A stretch of DNA of 64,000 bases from the NCBI GenBank assembly GCA_037176845.1, contig JAYKXP010000005.1:1-64000 (forward strand), given 5' to 3'. The position numbers and the translations under genes are program-made. The notes under the pieces were generated by a model. The model was not told where the DNA came from. It did no database searches and worked only from the letters and a program-made list of their open reading frames with translations. Of the stretch, positions 19,399 to 33,543 are shown one piece after another. This DNA comes from Paramarasmius palmivorus (Eukaryota > Basidiomycota > Agaricomycetes > Agaricales > Marasmiaceae). Positions within the stretch are counted from its first letter, which is position 1. The number at the start of each line of letters is the position of its first letter.

Positions 19399-19694
19399 GG
19401 TGGAAGATTTTGAACACTGACAGTGAGAAATTTGAGTCACAGGCCCTGACTTTATCACTTATCAAAATAGGTACGTCATGCGTTGCGGCAGAGCTACGCT
19501 ACTCAAGTAAGGACAACTTTCGAAAACACCAGGGCGTAACAATTGCATATAATGAACAGGTACAGAAATGCGTGTCAACTAGTGGACATTAAACTATAAG
19601 AGCATTGACAACAGCATAGAAAATTATATGTAAAAAGATGACTGTGAACCGAACAAAATCCAAGTTCATGAAACGTGAATGACGTGACTCTTAA

Positions 19695-20641
<947 letters not shown>

Positions 20642-20841
20642 TGTAATAAAATTGGTAGTAAGAGAGAGTCGAGGAAAGTGGCGAAGGGTGAGGAGTGCTC
20701 GTGACGCAGGGCTGGACGGTGGTGGTTGTGGAAGAAAGAGTCGCTTCGGCCTTTTGCCTCATTTGGGTAGAGGTCATCGAGGGGAAGCACGGCGGCAATA
20801 GAATCTTTTCTTCTTCTTGCCTGTCTTCTTCATCTCTCAAC

Positions 20842-21824
20842 ATGGCCGAACCTGCATGGCAGGAGCTCATCCGGATACGGTTGACAGAGCGCAATAGTCG
20901 GGAATCTGCATTCCAGTCCATCATCGAGCAGTGTGAGTTCATCTTGTCAACGGATACGGTACGCTACTGACGGTTTGCAGACCGTAGATTGGCCCAGCAG
21001 ACCAAGCTTCTCAAGGAGCGGAATTCGTCTCTTCTAAGAGCAGTCAGCACCGTCAAGGGCAATCCTAGTAGCTCTACGGTCTATGTAGCTGGAAGTGCCG
21101 ACGAGTGCGTGATCCTTCTGTTGATTTGAATGCACGCAAAGCTCAAGTGACTCTAGTAATCCTGTCCGTGCTGCATATATCGCTTCTCTGGAATCCCAGA
21201 TATCTTCTATGCGGGATGAGCTTGCCGGCGTATACAAGACGCAAGGTCAAAGTACACAGAGACTGTTAGCAATGACAGAAACTCTACGAGAAAAGGAAGA
21301 ATTATCTAGGGTCGATGCGGAGGCTCTGAGGAAGGCAAAGGACGAGCTAGCTGTATTACGAAGAAAGGTTGATCAACACAACGAGTTGATGACTGAGAAG
21401 GACAGGACAGTCCAGGTATGTTCATCGGATGCCGACTCAACAACAAATTACTGAACGCCCAATCTTGTAGATTCTACACGATGAGATCAGCACACTACAG
21501 CTTGAGCTTGGGCAGATCGAGGAGCGTAACTCCACTCTACTCAAGGACAACGCCAAATTACTTCAACGATGGCTAGATGCTAAACAAGCGGAAGCGAACA
21601 AGATGAACGAGGCAAACGAGTTTTACGAGGATATGAAGACTCGTCGGGATGCCGTGCTCAACTGGCGAGACGGAGAGACAAGCAATCCGCCGGATAATGC
21701 ATCCCAAACATCACTCTCGGTTTCGGGAAACGGGGAAGGGCTGGGGAGCGACACATCGAAGGAGAAGAAGGATGGGACGCAATCTCCAGCAACGAAGGGC
21801 ATGGATCCGACACCGAATGGCTAG
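20842..21824 (+). CDS. ATG16: Autophagy protein Atg16
   Basis: Atg16 binds Atg12-Atg5 and scaffolds Atg8 lipidation. Exon 1 begins MAEPAWQELIRIRLTERNSRESAFQSIIEQ, the Atg5-binding helix pattern. Removing an intron with donor gtgagt gives QYRRLAQQTKLLKERNSSLL. The central region is a long coiled coil (ASLESQISSMRDELAGVY to DRTVQILHDEISTLQLELGQIEERN), ending in the family segment NAKLLQRWLDAKQAEANKMNEANEFYEDM. A short polar tail replaces the WD40 domain found in animals, as usual in fungi. The function is family knowledge. Confidence 0.88.
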
Positions 21825-22080
21825 TCATTGATTCGTAGACAAACTAGATACCCTTTAATTATTGAGCAATCACTGTTCCTTTGCCTACAGCCCAGCCTTG
21901 CCGCTTGAACCTAGTGCACGCGAGCAAGTTTGTTGATTGAGATACTATCGTGGGAAAAATCACTTGTTGTTCACGTTCATTCTCTACCTCAACGTCGTTC
22001 CCGACGTCGTTGGCCGCGACGTTCACATTGCCCGGCATCGCGCGACACCTCCTAGGCCAGCATTTATCTATTGGCGGCAT

Positions 22081-24393
22081 ATGACAATTAGCCAAATTCT
22101 CGTGCAAATGGTACCCACTCAGTCCCAGTCAACCTCGAAACGAAAACTTCCTGAAGATTCAAATCCTCTATTGGCTGCGGCAAAGAGACTGAAGAGTGAC
22201 CAGGTACGTGTCAAGAAATATTTTTTGAACCGGTCTTTGACTTAATTTGGCTGTTTTACAGGGTAAAGGCGCGTCAGGGAAGCGCAAAGGTAGGTTTGGA
22301 CGCGTCAATGCAGCCAGGTTCAAGTTTGGTTGATTTCTTCTTTAGCACAGCACGGGAATGAACAAAGCGGCGGGCTTTTGATTGTGCATGCTCCTGAACC
22401 CTTCTCCAGACCCAGTTCTGCACAAGGGCAGGCTTCTCGTCACACGTCCCAACCACCACCAGATCGTCGACCTCCATCATCCCAATCCCAGCATCCAATA
22501 CCAACACAATCGTCTTCACAGCCTAATCTACAACCGTCCAAGAAACTAAGGGCAGGCTCGCAGCCACCATCTTCTTTTGCACAACCCATACCTCAGGCCT
22601 CATCTTCTCGACCACCCCTTTCCAAAGTTGCTTTGTCACAGGCTATTCGAGCTTCTTCGACAGATGGTGCAGTTGAGCGGGACGTTCGAGAGATGGAGGA
22701 TGAAGCCGATCGTCTCCGTCGAGAGTCGCGTGCACGTTATGTTGACCCTTCTTTACGGCCTGGTTCTGCACAACCAGAAGACACTCCCGCCAATCATAGC
22801 ACCCGACATAATCGGAAAGTTGTCGACACGAGACAAAGGATACCCGTCGAAGAAAGTCCGATGATTGCAAGGAACAAAGCTTTACGAGAGGGTGCTATGG
22901 CTGCTATTAGAGCCATATCGGAAGAGCCAGAGACGGAGGAACAGAGGGGGCGGAATCCGAGCAGTACTACACCTAATGGGAAGGGACACAAACGAAAGAG
23001 TTCCGTTAGTGGCCGAGGGAAACGTATATCTGCATCGTTCGAGGCCACAGGCGCTTTCAGTATGTTGTACTTTTGTTCATTAATTCTGCCATGCTCATTG
23101 GTCCAGCCGAGCCACACAAATCAGTATCTCACGAAAGCTTCTACAAACACATCGACGTCGACTTGCCAGAGTCGGAACGCCTACGACAGCTATTCATATG
23201 GTGCCACTCGCGATGTACAGCCCAAGATACATCAGCACCGTCGTCGTCAAAGGTCGACCTACCGCCCCTCTCAGCAAGGGCAGCGTTACTCCTCAAGGAT
23301 GTCCTCAAGATGGAGCTTCGGTCGCTTGCTGACAAGCAAGTAGATCTCAATCCATACTCGGGCCCCTCGTCTTCTCAGGCAGGTCCCTCGAAGACCCCTC
23401 AAATGAAGGAGAACGAACAGAATGTGTCGAACCGCCGATGGGAGGCTGTATACTCTGGCGACATACGGAAGTGAGTAAAGATTATCGTAATTAATGACAA
23501 TTGCTAACTACTCCGATTTCAGAATGGAAGACGAAGAAGCAGCGTGGAAGGAAGTTGATTCGTTCTATGACACATTTGTCAAGAAGGAGCGTACGAGAAT
23601 CGACAACCGAAAGCGTGACCTGGAGTCAGTGGCATCACATTCACACGACGGTGCCAAGTCTGCGAAGGCGCAGGGAAAGCAGAAGGCCACGGTTAACGGT
23701 GATGATCAAGATTTGACCTGGCTTCCTTCGGAACAGCATCTTCCAGAATCCCAGCGGTCTATCGTTGGCCTCTGCAAATCGTTGCTGAGCATTCCCCAGG
23801 CGAGGGGTGAGGAACGAGTGGTAGGCCCTGGTAGTGGGCAGTCACTGTCAAGGATAGAGAAAGAACAGGCCGAGGAGAGGTTAAAGCAGCGCTACGCTGA
23901 CCTGCAGTTCAATCTGGACCAAGTACACTCCTATGTAAATACAGCGCGGGCGGCGACACGGGTAGCCGAAGCTGAACTGGACAAGCGGTACAGAGTATTG
24001 TCTATGGCATTGTCCGCAAAACTGGGAGAAGGCCAGCAACCGTCACCTTTTCCTTCCACGTCATCATCGTCATCCAATGCCGCAGCACAAACACTCAAAG
24101 GCTACTTACCGGACAACGCTTCGCATCCTCAGCCTCGATCTCAGTCTCAGGATCCCAGAGACTTATTCCGGGCATTGGCACATGTGGACAGTGAGAGGCC
24201 GCCGCAGAAGATAGGCGACGAGGTTCGGAGGGCTGCTAGGGAATTGCAGCGGATTGGGGAAGCGGGTGGAGCCGCTGTTGGATCACGAAGGTTGACATTG
24301 CCGCCTTCAGGGCAGACACCTAGGAAGGTTCCTGGAACGCCTCGGAGAGGCAATACACCAGGCAGGGACCGGGAAAGGACGCCAGGCAGGTAG
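22081..24393 (+). CDS. DSN1: Kinetochore protein Dsn1/Mis13
   Basis: A subunit of the MIS12 kinetochore complex. The diagnostic block is SHESFYKHIDVDLPESERLRQLFIWCHSR, typical of Mis13/Dsn1, followed by AALLLKDVLKMELRSLADKQVDL and a Trp-rich WKEVDSFYDTFVKKE segment. The N-terminal third is long, disordered and Ser/Pro/Gln-rich with basic SKRKLPED and KRKSSVSGRGKR patches, and the C-terminus is disordered (TPRKVPGTPRRGNTPGR). About five exons. Two in-frame ATGs (22081 and 22108) are possible starts, and the upstream one is used here with doubt. It converges on the PUB1-like gene. Confidence 0.85.
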
Positions 24394-24685
24394 TTCTTCT
24401 GTTTATCTACATTACACTACACGTTCGATGCTCGCCTTCTAGCTCGCCTCTTGCTTTATGTTATGACTGTTTATCATTATCGTCGATATGTCAAGGAATT
24501 GTAATTGTTATTTGTGCTACTAAAGACAAGCAGGAAACTTATACTTCGTGAGGGGAATGAAGCGGATGTGTACAGTACCGGAGCAATGACGGAGTCGAAT
24601 CACAATGAATGACTAGCTGCAACATTCGATAAACATATAAAAAAAATAAAAGAACAAGGGAAAAATGTTGGTGTCTTGCGCGTGA

Positions 24686-26172
24686 TTAAGGTGCTTGCAT
24701 CTGGGTATCGCCAGCCTGTTGTCCGGCTGCCTGTTGGCCGTAATAACCTAGGGACGATTAGCAAACAGAGACTGCTTAAGTTTGAAAAAGACTTACCGCC
24801 CCAGTAGTTCGAATAATAAGACGAGGGATCTGCTCCGGCCCACTGAGCTTGACCTGCTTGACCTGCAGCGGCGGCGTTGGGGTCTGCACCTGGTTGACCA
24901 ACGTTAGCCAAACCAAGTCCAGGTCCAATGGGGGTAGGTTGAGGCATACCGGTCGCGCCAGGAGCTCCAGCTCCAGGGGCAGCTCCTGCTTGGCTAGGGA
25001 AACCACCATAGGCTCCGAATCCATACTGTCCGTAAGTGTTCGGTTGCGGCATACCATACATCGGCTTGGAAGATTGTTAATAATATGTCAGAAGACTAGA
25101 ATAGACCGACGAACCATGTTACCGTAAGGCGAAGTCCCGGCAGTTGGACTAATAGGTGTAGTCGCCACAGCACCGGCATCAGCCCTGTCCTTGCCCCAAC
25201 TACATTTGATCGGCCTTCCGTGAACCATCTGGCCTTGGAGTTGTACAATTGCCATGGCCGCGTGCTCGTGTGTATCAAGCTTGACGAACGCAAATCCTCT
25301 GTCGGCTTGCATACGGATCTCGGAAAGGTAGCCAATGGATTGGAAAAGAGGAATGAGGTCTGCTTGAGTGCAGTAGGGGACAAGGTTTCCAACATAGACC
25401 GTGGTGTTGTAACCAGGGGTCTGTTGTACGACAGACTCGTAGGACAATGGTCCACCCTGGAAGTTGATGGGAGCAGGAGCGGTACCGGTTACTCCAGGAC
25501 GAGGGCTAGCCACAGCGGGGCTTCCTTGAGTTTTCTGGTTAGCCCAATTGACGCGAATAGCACGAGAGCCAAGCCATTCCCCATTCATAGTCGCAATGGC
25601 CTGCTCCGCATCGGTCTTGTCGCGGAAGGCGAGGAAACCATAACCACGAGACTTTCCAGAGTTCATGTCCCACATAACTCGGGCATCCGACATAGTACCG
25701 AAGGCGCTGAAAGCCTTGGCGAGGACCTCGTCGTTGACTTCTGGGCTGAGATCACCCACGAAAACATGATAATGACCAGTCGTGTCCTCCTTGTTTTGTT
25801 GACCTTGGTAGGCCCAATTGACACGAATCTCGGTGTCAAAGATTTTACGACCGTTCAGGGTTTGAAGAGCCGTCTCTGCGGCACGCATATCAATGTACTC
25901 CACGAAACCGTAATTCAGGCCACCATGCTGATAGTTGCGGTCTGGAATGATTTTGACATGTTGCACAGGGCCAGCAACGGCAAAGATTTCGGTGAGCATG
26001 TATTCAGTGACACGAGGGCTGAGATTGCCGACATAAAGGTGAGCACGTCTCTGGTGAAGAAAAGACGACGCGAATTGGGAGCGAATGAATCGATCAGCAA
26101 AACGAAAGACCAAAGAAAGAGGACAATACTCACTGGTGCCTCGGCAGGTCCTCCCATACCCACAGTATTCAT
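24686..26172 (-). CDS. PUB1: Pub1/TIA1-like RNA-binding protein with three RRMs
   Basis: ATG 26172 starts a 13-codon exon (MNTVGMGGPAEAP). The next exon begins RRAHLYVGNLSPRVTE. Three RRMs follow: HLYVGNLSP...LNYGFVEYID; YHVFVGDLSPEVNDEVL...SRGYGFLAFRD; and TTVYVGNLVPYCTQADL...RGFAFVKLDTHEHA. They are followed by HGRPIKCSWGKD, the typical TIA1/Pub1 ending of RRM3. The tail is Gly/Ala/Gln/Pro-rich (YGQYGFGAYGGFP, GYYGQQAAGQQAGD), a prion-like region expected in stress-granule proteins. TAA at 24686-24688. Three introns interrupt the tail and N-terminus. It binds U-rich mRNA by family knowledge. Confidence 0.92.
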
Positions 26173-26518
26173 GATTGAGAAGATGAGAAGAAATGAGATC
26201 TAGTTGAACCATGGTCAGCCGATATCGACGAAGCGACATAATTTGGCGCACGAAATACAGGAAATAACAGACAGAGAGAAGTCCGAGACAGGAGAGGAAA
26301 GAGATAGAGACAGAGGAGAGGAGAAGAGAAGAGGAGAAAGAGGAGAAAACTATACAGACTCGGAAACACTGTAGAGAGAGAGAGTCAGAGACAGACAAGC
26401 CTGAGCTAATCAGGTGGGAAAAATTTTCCATTGGGCATCACTTTGGCATCACTTTTTTTCACCAGACGTGTCATCATTCACAATGTGTTACTGGAACGAA
26501 ATACATTTCTTTAAAAGA
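26173..26518. other. Polypurine (GA) tract in the PUB1 5' region
   Basis: From about 26259 to 26397 the + strand is almost purely A/G (repeats of gaga, ggag, agaagag), so the PUB1 5' leader or a leader intron is a strong C/T tract. The part near 26440-26458 carries a short direct repeat of 'ggcatcacttt'. No gene lies here. Confidence 0.6.
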
Positions 26519-27713
26519 CTACTTTTGAGGTACTTGTAAAAGAAGGCTGTTCCCCGAACTCGGCACGTATGTAACATTAGGATTCGTCGCAAGAGACTGC
26601 GCAATAGCCTTGCTAGCTTCAATCTTTCTAAATGCAACAAACGCTTCCCCGGCCTTGTCGAGCGCCTGGGATATCGTTTTCGCGGCCTCGGCTTCACCCT
26701 CAGCTCGGATGACTGCAGCTTGACGTTCTTGTTCAGCCTACAAAAAAGGTTAGTCAAGTCTACCTCAAGAAGCTCAGGAATCTCGAACCTTCTCGACAAT
26801 GAATTTAGCCCTTTCGGCATCTATAATAATGTCAGTCAAGCTCTTTAGGAAAGCGAGTAACGAATGATACCTTGCTGCGCTATTTGCTTGGCTTCTACAG
26901 CTTGAGTGAATTCCTGTAAGGACAGCATGAATTAGTGTATCAACAGCTAACATCCATACACACCTTTCCAAACGTTAGGTGTGTTATAGACACATCTTCG
27001 AGTAAGATGTTGAACTCTCCCGCTCTCTGTAGCAAGTCTTCCCTGATTCGCGACGAAACCTGCGAACTCGAGTAAGGTGCCTGCCCGTCATCAAAGTGTG
27101 AGTACTACGTACAACTTCACGCTGGGTGATCAGTTCTGCTGCATCGAACTGTGCAACAATACTCTTCAACACTTCATTTCCGATGGATGGGAGAACCCTC
27201 TCGTCATAGTCTAACCCGAGGCTTTGGTAGATTTTGGGAAGGTGCTCCTTGTCTGGTCGCGAAAGGACACGAAGAGTTAACGAGACCATCTGTAAATCCT
27301 TGGATCCAGTTGTCGTAGAAATATTCTAGGGATTTGAACGGGTGAGACAGGGCCGAATACAAACTGGATTCATGGGCGCACTCGAGGTTTAATACGGCAA
27401 TCGTAAAGGATAGCTCGCTGTAGCCATGGAACGAGGAAATGTGTTCCTTCCCCGGAAGCCTGTGAGATGAAATAGGTATAAAAAAGAGAACAATACAGCA
27501 AAAAAAGATTGTGCGCACAGTGCCCTTCACCCCAGAGAACCTATCGAACATGACCGCCTGGTATCCTCCAGGAACATCATACAAACTTGCCCGTACTCCG
27601 ACAATAGCGACTGCCAAAGGAACTGTAATGGTCTCGTTAGCATGGTTTTACGGCGACCTGAATTCAAGATGTAACCCACATATCAATCTGGAAGCATTTT
27701 GGGCGAACGCCAT
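26519..27713 (-). CDS. PHB1: Prohibitin-1
   Basis: A subunit of the ring-shaped prohibitin complex of the mitochondrial inner membrane, which scaffolds and regulates m-AAA protease. ATG 27713 begins [11 protein letters not shown], and splicing gives [35 protein letters not shown]. After the next intron comes [26 protein letters not shown], then [85 protein letters not shown] and the coiled-coil end. TAG at 26519-26521. About seven introns. Length and all SPFH blocks fit. Confidence 0.94.
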
Positions 27714-27895
27714 GTTGGTAAGTGGTGAGGAAACCTTCGGAGACAAATGCCGGAAACGCGTCCTTTCCGGCGTCAAGTTTGAACGTCAGCACTCGGTCAG
27801 TACCCGGACTCGCTAGGTCTTTTGCACTGGAACGACAATCATATTGTACTATCTATATTCTTCTATCTTAGTATCTATATCTCGGAAAGGCATAT

Positions 27896-30367
27896 CTATG
27901 CTGCCGAGAGGGTTTTCGAGTCTAATAGCAAATCACCTCTCTTCTCTCCATCCATTCTCGCTGACTGACTTCCAAACTGCATAGCTTTCTTCTTCCTGCT
28001 GCTTGCTTCTACCAGCCCCAGCTTGAACGCAGCAAGTCGCAGAAGCATTTTATCTCCAATACCAAGCCCTAACCGAGGGTCCATCTTGTGGTGCACCGGC
28101 AAACCTGCTACGAAAGACACTACATTCAGGTCTAGAAATGGGTGTCTAGTCTCCTTCCCATGTGAAGATATCACGCGGTCGTCTCGACCGAGATTGCGGG
28201 TAGGGATACGTTCGATTTCGAGCTGTAACTAATAACACTGTAAGCAAAGGTTCGATATTCGGATATCTACATAGGCCACCTACCTCCTCAATGACTGATT
28301 TCCATCCTCCATTGTGAGTATACGCCGTTCGATGTCGACCATATCCGCCCAGTAGCTCATCAGAACCCAGCCCATTCAGAAGTACTCGTGCAGTACTAGT
28401 GTAAGGAACAGGTTCAGCTTGAGAATGAGTTCGTACCTGGCCCACTCCGCGAGAAGCAAAATATAGCGCTAGTGCAAGACTCTGCTCATCGTTAAAAATA
28501 GTACTCCGCCTTAATCGAGGATGTACAAACCAAATCCATGACTGTCTTCCCTGGTACCATCAAAGCTTCTACTGTAGATCGAGCCTCTTGAGACTCCTGC
28601 GACATGACTAACACGAAACAGCCTAAGGGGAACTAGTCCGAACCTGGTATGGGACGTCGACCTCGACCTGTGGGTTTGTCAACCGTTGAGAAATGAAATG
28701 CCAACGAACGGGACTGCCTACAAAGTTCCAGATCCGATCGGGGCATAGTCGTCTAAGCTCTTCTAGCTCTTGTAGTCCAGTAACCCGGTCAGGGACCATA
28801 TACGAAGTAGGAGCAGGGTCATTGGTTTGATGGGCCTTTCTCTTCTGCTCTCGTTTTGGCATTGCGCCAATGTTACCCTCATTTTTAAGCCTTATCTTGC
28901 GAGGGTTTTCGAAAGCAACGTTGAGGAGATCTATTGGCCCGCCTTTTGGGAGGTGTCTAATGTGATCGTTAAAGTGAGAATCTGACGGTAAGAATGATCG
29001 TAACACACCTGTCGGCCAGAAGAGTGATTACAGTCGAGTCAATTCCACCACTGAACAGCACAGCTACTCTGGCCTGACCAGGGGACAAGCTATACAAAGC
29101 TCGTTGTTACAATAGCCAATCAATATACTAGATAGACACACCTTGATTGGGGTATATCTCGCACTCTCAGATAAACACTTCTATCTAACTGATAGATTAA
29201 ATCATCCACGGTAGGTTCGAGCCATGCTGGCACAATTTCTAGAGTATCAATCGCTGGAAGCTCGTCACCAGAGGGCAACGTTGTGTTGACCTTTGCTGGT
29301 TCAGCCTGAGTTGAACCATCAATAGCTGAAGTGTTGAATAAGACTGCAAAACTCACATAAGGAGCCTCTCGAGAAGGTCCTTTTCGTGGTATCGATGTCG
29401 AGCAAGTTTCAAAGGAAAGTACCTTGAATAACATGAGTTTTTAGGACCCAACGATATCCAATCTGACGCACTTCACCGGCATCTGCAAGCCTCTGCAAGT
29501 CCACCATATGAATGTGCTCCGTAGATATTTCTTCGAACGAGTAGGCCGGGTTTTCGCCAGCAGAGACGGACGCAAAGAGGAGGTATGGGTTCGTGGTCGT
29601 CGGCCGGTTCATTAACAATGATCTACGACCAAGGGGATCTCTTGCGAAATAGAGCTTCTTCGTTGTTCTCTGGAATGTTCAGGTTCAATTCCATTCAAAT
29701 ACTGCCGCCTCAGACTAACCCACATGGTAAAACACGAACGCATATCTGTTGTGAACGTCAATGGGCCTATCTGAACTATACGCTTTGAGTAACTCACGGT
29801 CCTTCTATGGAGCCAAATATGTCGCGTACATCTTCCGGACCACCACTTTTGACGAGTAGTTCAAAAAGCTTTACCCCATCATTTTCCTCTGGCGATATCT
29901 AGTAAGAAATATGAACAAGCGGACAAACTTTTCTGTTTCTCGGGGGCGCACGTCTATTCCTCCAAAGACCTAACGGGCTGATCGTCAGGCATAGCACCAT
30001 TCTCCAGGATGACAACACTCACCTCCCCGTTCCAGCACAAAAAGTTCCCATCTCTATCATGCGGCTGGATCACCGGAGAAACACCTCTCAGCCGTAGCTC
30101 TGCACCAAAAAACTCCATCGATAGACCATATATTCGGTCCGAAAGCTGCGATGATTCGTCCAAGCTTGGAGGGATGAAAGCATTGTGTGATTGTTGAGCG
30201 TCAGGTCCTGTGCCGAATCAGCACTTCGCTAGGGACTTTCTGGAGGAGTTGGACCGACCGCGAAGAGCGTTGGCATCTCGTAGCTTCTGGCAAACCTCGG
30301 ATAACGCGTTCAGGGTCGCTGGAGAATCGGCTACAGGACTATGCGCGCAGAAAAAGATCCCGCACAT
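27896..30367 (-). CDS. Asparagine synthetase domain protein, ASNSD1-like
   Basis: ATG 30367 starts MCGIFFC, placing Cys2 as a class II glutamine amidotransferase nucleophile. The N-terminal domain includes FLCWNGEVF. The synthetase domain holds VAVLFSGGIDSTVITLLADR (PP-loop SGGxDS), PIDLLNVAFENP, NGLGSDELLGGYGRHR and ETRHPFLDLNVVSFVAGLPV, and the protein ends LLLDSKTLSAA before TAG 27896-27898. The long insert with MPKREQKRKAHQTND and overall order resemble ASNSD1 rather than true asparagine synthetase, so enzymatic activity is uncertain. About ten introns are needed, and exact junctions in the middle were not all resolved. Confidence 0.82.
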
Positions 30368-30598
30368 GGTTCGGATGTGAGAATCGAAAGTGAAATGCAA
30401 GGCGCGCGCGCCTTGCAAAATGCTTGCAATGTTGACCAACCGTCCGATGTTATTACGCGCAACTTTGCACTCTAGAAGAGAAGAATACAGTTCTATAATT
30501 CTTCTCAATACTGTACATTCTTGATTGTTTTGATGTATATAACGACACAATGACAGCAAATCTACACAATCCCTGACCAGAGGGCTGAACACCACTCC

Positions 30599-32610
30599 TT
30601 ATGTGTTGTAGGTAGAAGCGGAAACACTGCCGCCACGACCGGTCCAGTTGACGTCTGGGAAATGATTTGAGTGAATGATAAATCATCTAGATAGTTCACG
30701 ACTTACGGATGTCCTCTCCAGTCTTGAACTTGGCATTTTCCTTGCCAGGAAGGACACGGAATGTGTGGGCACCGAAGTAGTCACGCTAGCGGGAGTATTG
30801 AGCTTGGGTGGGTAATGGGAAGAGGATGCACTATACCTGTGCTTGCAAGAGGTTGGCAGGAACAATTTCGCTCCTGTAACCGTCGAAGAAGGCCAACGCA
30901 GTGCTGAATGCAGGGGTTGGGATTCCCCAGAGAACCGCCTGAGCAATGACACGTCGCCACCCGGGTTGAGCTTTGTGAACGGCTACATAAAAAAGTCAGT
31001 GCACTGATCGTAAACTGAGGAGTGTTCATATGTTTACCCTTGTTGAAGAAGTCGTCGAAGAGGAGCGATTCAAGCTTCTTGTTCTTGTTGTATGCAGAAG
31101 TGATGTCACTCAAGAAGACACTCTGATGCCTGAATGTCAGCGATAGTCTGCAACAAAATGTACCTGCATACCTTGATGATACATCCTCCACGCCACATAG
31201 AGGCAATACCAGCATAGTTCAAGTTCCAGCCAAGCTGAATAGCAAATTAGCATGATCAATACGTTGGACGATATATTAACTTGGGACATACCTCCTGCGC
31301 TGTCTGACGCATAAGCATGAAACCTTGGGTGTAGGAGATAATCTTGGAAGCGTAAAGAGCTTGTTCGAGGTCGTCGATGAATAGCTGCTTGTCACCGCGG
31401 AAGGGTTCCTTCTGGGGACCAGCGATGACCTTGCTAGCACGAACACGTTCTTCCTTGATGGCAGACAGGCATCGAGCGAAGACGGCCTCGCCAATCAAAG
31501 TGACTGCAGGACAAGATCAGAACCGAACTCATCTATTTCGAACTTATTCAATACGAACCTGGAGTACCAGCGTCGAGAGCGGCGATGGCAGTCCACTTTC
31601 CAGTACCCTTTTGACCTGCTTGATCCAAAATCTTGGACACGACGGGCTCACCGTCGTCATCCTTGAATTTCAAAATGGCAGCAGTGATCTCGATGAGGAA
31701 AGAGTCAAGAACACCCTTATTCCATTTGGTGAAGATGTCGGCAATCTCGTCTTCACTTAAGCCCAGACCACGCTTCAAGATGTCGTATGCCTCAGCAATC
31801 AGCTGCATGTCACCGTATTCGATACCTATCAACATCAAGTCTCAGTAAAGCGCGTCGTATAGCTTGTGGTTACATACCGTTGTGAACCATCTTTACGTAG
31901 TGACCCGACCCAGTTTCACCGACCCAGTCACAGCATGGTTCGCCGTAGGCCTGAGCAGCCGTCTTTTGGAAGATCTCTTTAATGTGGGGCCAGGCAGCGG
32001 GGGAACCACCGGGCATCAAAGAAGGACCATGACGGGCACCTTCCTCACCACCAGAGACACCAGAGCCAACGAAGAGGAAGCCCTTGGCCTCTAACTCTTT
32101 GGTGCGACGAATGGAATCAGGATAGTGGGAGTTACCACCATCAATGATGATATCGCCGGGCTCGAGGTGAGGAATGAGCTGGTTGATAAAGTCATCAACA
32201 GCAGATCCAGCCTTGACAAGAAGGATGATCTTGCGAGGCCTCTTGAGCTTGGCGCAGAGTTCTTGAATGGAGTGAGCACCCTGGACGTTAGTGCCTATTC
32301 GTTAGAAGTTCAGTGCGAGATCAACAAGATCAGAAAATCAAAGCTGACCTTTGGCCTCGTTTGCGAGGAAACGGTCAACCTTCTCAGTGGTACGGTTGTA
32401 TGCAACGACGGTGAATCCCTTGTCGTTCATGTTGAGGATCAGGTTTTGACCCTATTTACAAGATATCCGTTTCAGCCCGACGCCCAAAGAGACGCATAGA
32501 ACACGTACCATGACGGCCAAACCAATAAGACCAATGTCTCCACTACGTGTCCATCATGAATTAGATATCGCGTAGGCCCGAGAAAGAAAAGGGAGAGCTC
32601 ACGTAGCCAT
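30599..32610 (-). CDS. GND1: 6-phosphogluconate dehydrogenase, decarboxylating
   Basis: Oxidises 6-phosphogluconate to ribulose 5-phosphate, producing NADPH. A tiny first exon (MA plus two bases of T, ATG 32610) joins [24 protein letters not shown], the Rossmann NADP site. Then come [93 protein letters not shown] and the C-terminal [14 protein letters not shown] at 30599-30601. About seven introns. No targeting signal is seen, so it is cytosolic. The family length of about 490 aa is met. Confidence 0.95.
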
Positions 32611-33543
32611 GGCTGAATCTAGGTAAAATTTAGAAGATGGTGGTTGAAATGAGAGAGTCGTCGAGGGCGGTGATGCCAGATTATACATCACGGATTTGGC
32701 CGGCCCGTGACTTCATCGATAATGATTTCTTCCAGAATCATTCCGCTGACGACTCCTCCGTGCGCTGGCCAGAACGTTCCCTACAAGACCATACGGTAGT
32801 ATTCAATAAGATCTCAATATACATGGTAAATACGGCAGATTTCCCCCCCACGGCAGACCAGCAATTCATTCCCGGAGGCTGCATCAATCCCTAGTTTCGG
32901 ACTCTTAGGTGAGAGCAATCCCAGTTATTCCGTGCGATACCGCGCCGGTGTATTACGCTGACTGTGGAATCAAAGCTTATAAACCCTCTGACGTATAGCA
33001 AAATGTATGAGTACTACGGGACGCGTAAGCTGGAATATTTGTTACAGATGTAGCGATTCGCGAGAGAGAGGAAATCCTTCAAGTCAGTTCGTGCGACCAC
33101 AGGAGACACGCTGCCAGTGCCCGTGGCATTGAGAAAGAGCGTAAAGCAACTGCTCTCGTGCGAGAAATCCTATATCTATTGTCCACGGATTTCCCGGCCA
33201 TTGTACAGCCTATCAAATACATCGCATGTACACGAATAAGTATTAAATGAATAAATGACTACCATACCCTACGAATGCAGAAGACATAGACATAGATACA
33301 TAGAACGATGACGCGTGAAGAGAAAGAACAGAGAGAGAGATGGATGTATCCAAGAAACCACGATATTAGAATACACTATGTTATACACGGACGCTAGGTA
33401 TCGTTCACCCGGGAATACATGCAGCATTGACCCTAAAAGGAAAGAACAGCACGACAACAAAAAACATCGACACAACACAGGAACGAGAAGATTGAAAGTG
33501 AAAAAAAGTAACCGACCGGTACACATGAGGCCGGTTGAAGGAA
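32611..33543. other. Intergenic: GND1 promoter and 3' flank of the next gene
   Basis: Both flanking genes are on the minus strand, so this holds the GND1 promoter (left) and the 3' untranslated region of the gene starting at 36921 (right). Open frames are short and overlap on both strands without family features. I see nothing else. Confidence 0.5.

Noticed and set aside
25220..26203. 327-codon open frame on the plus strand opposite PUB1
   Set aside because: It is the antisense shadow of three RRM domains; the minus strand clearly encodes PUB1.
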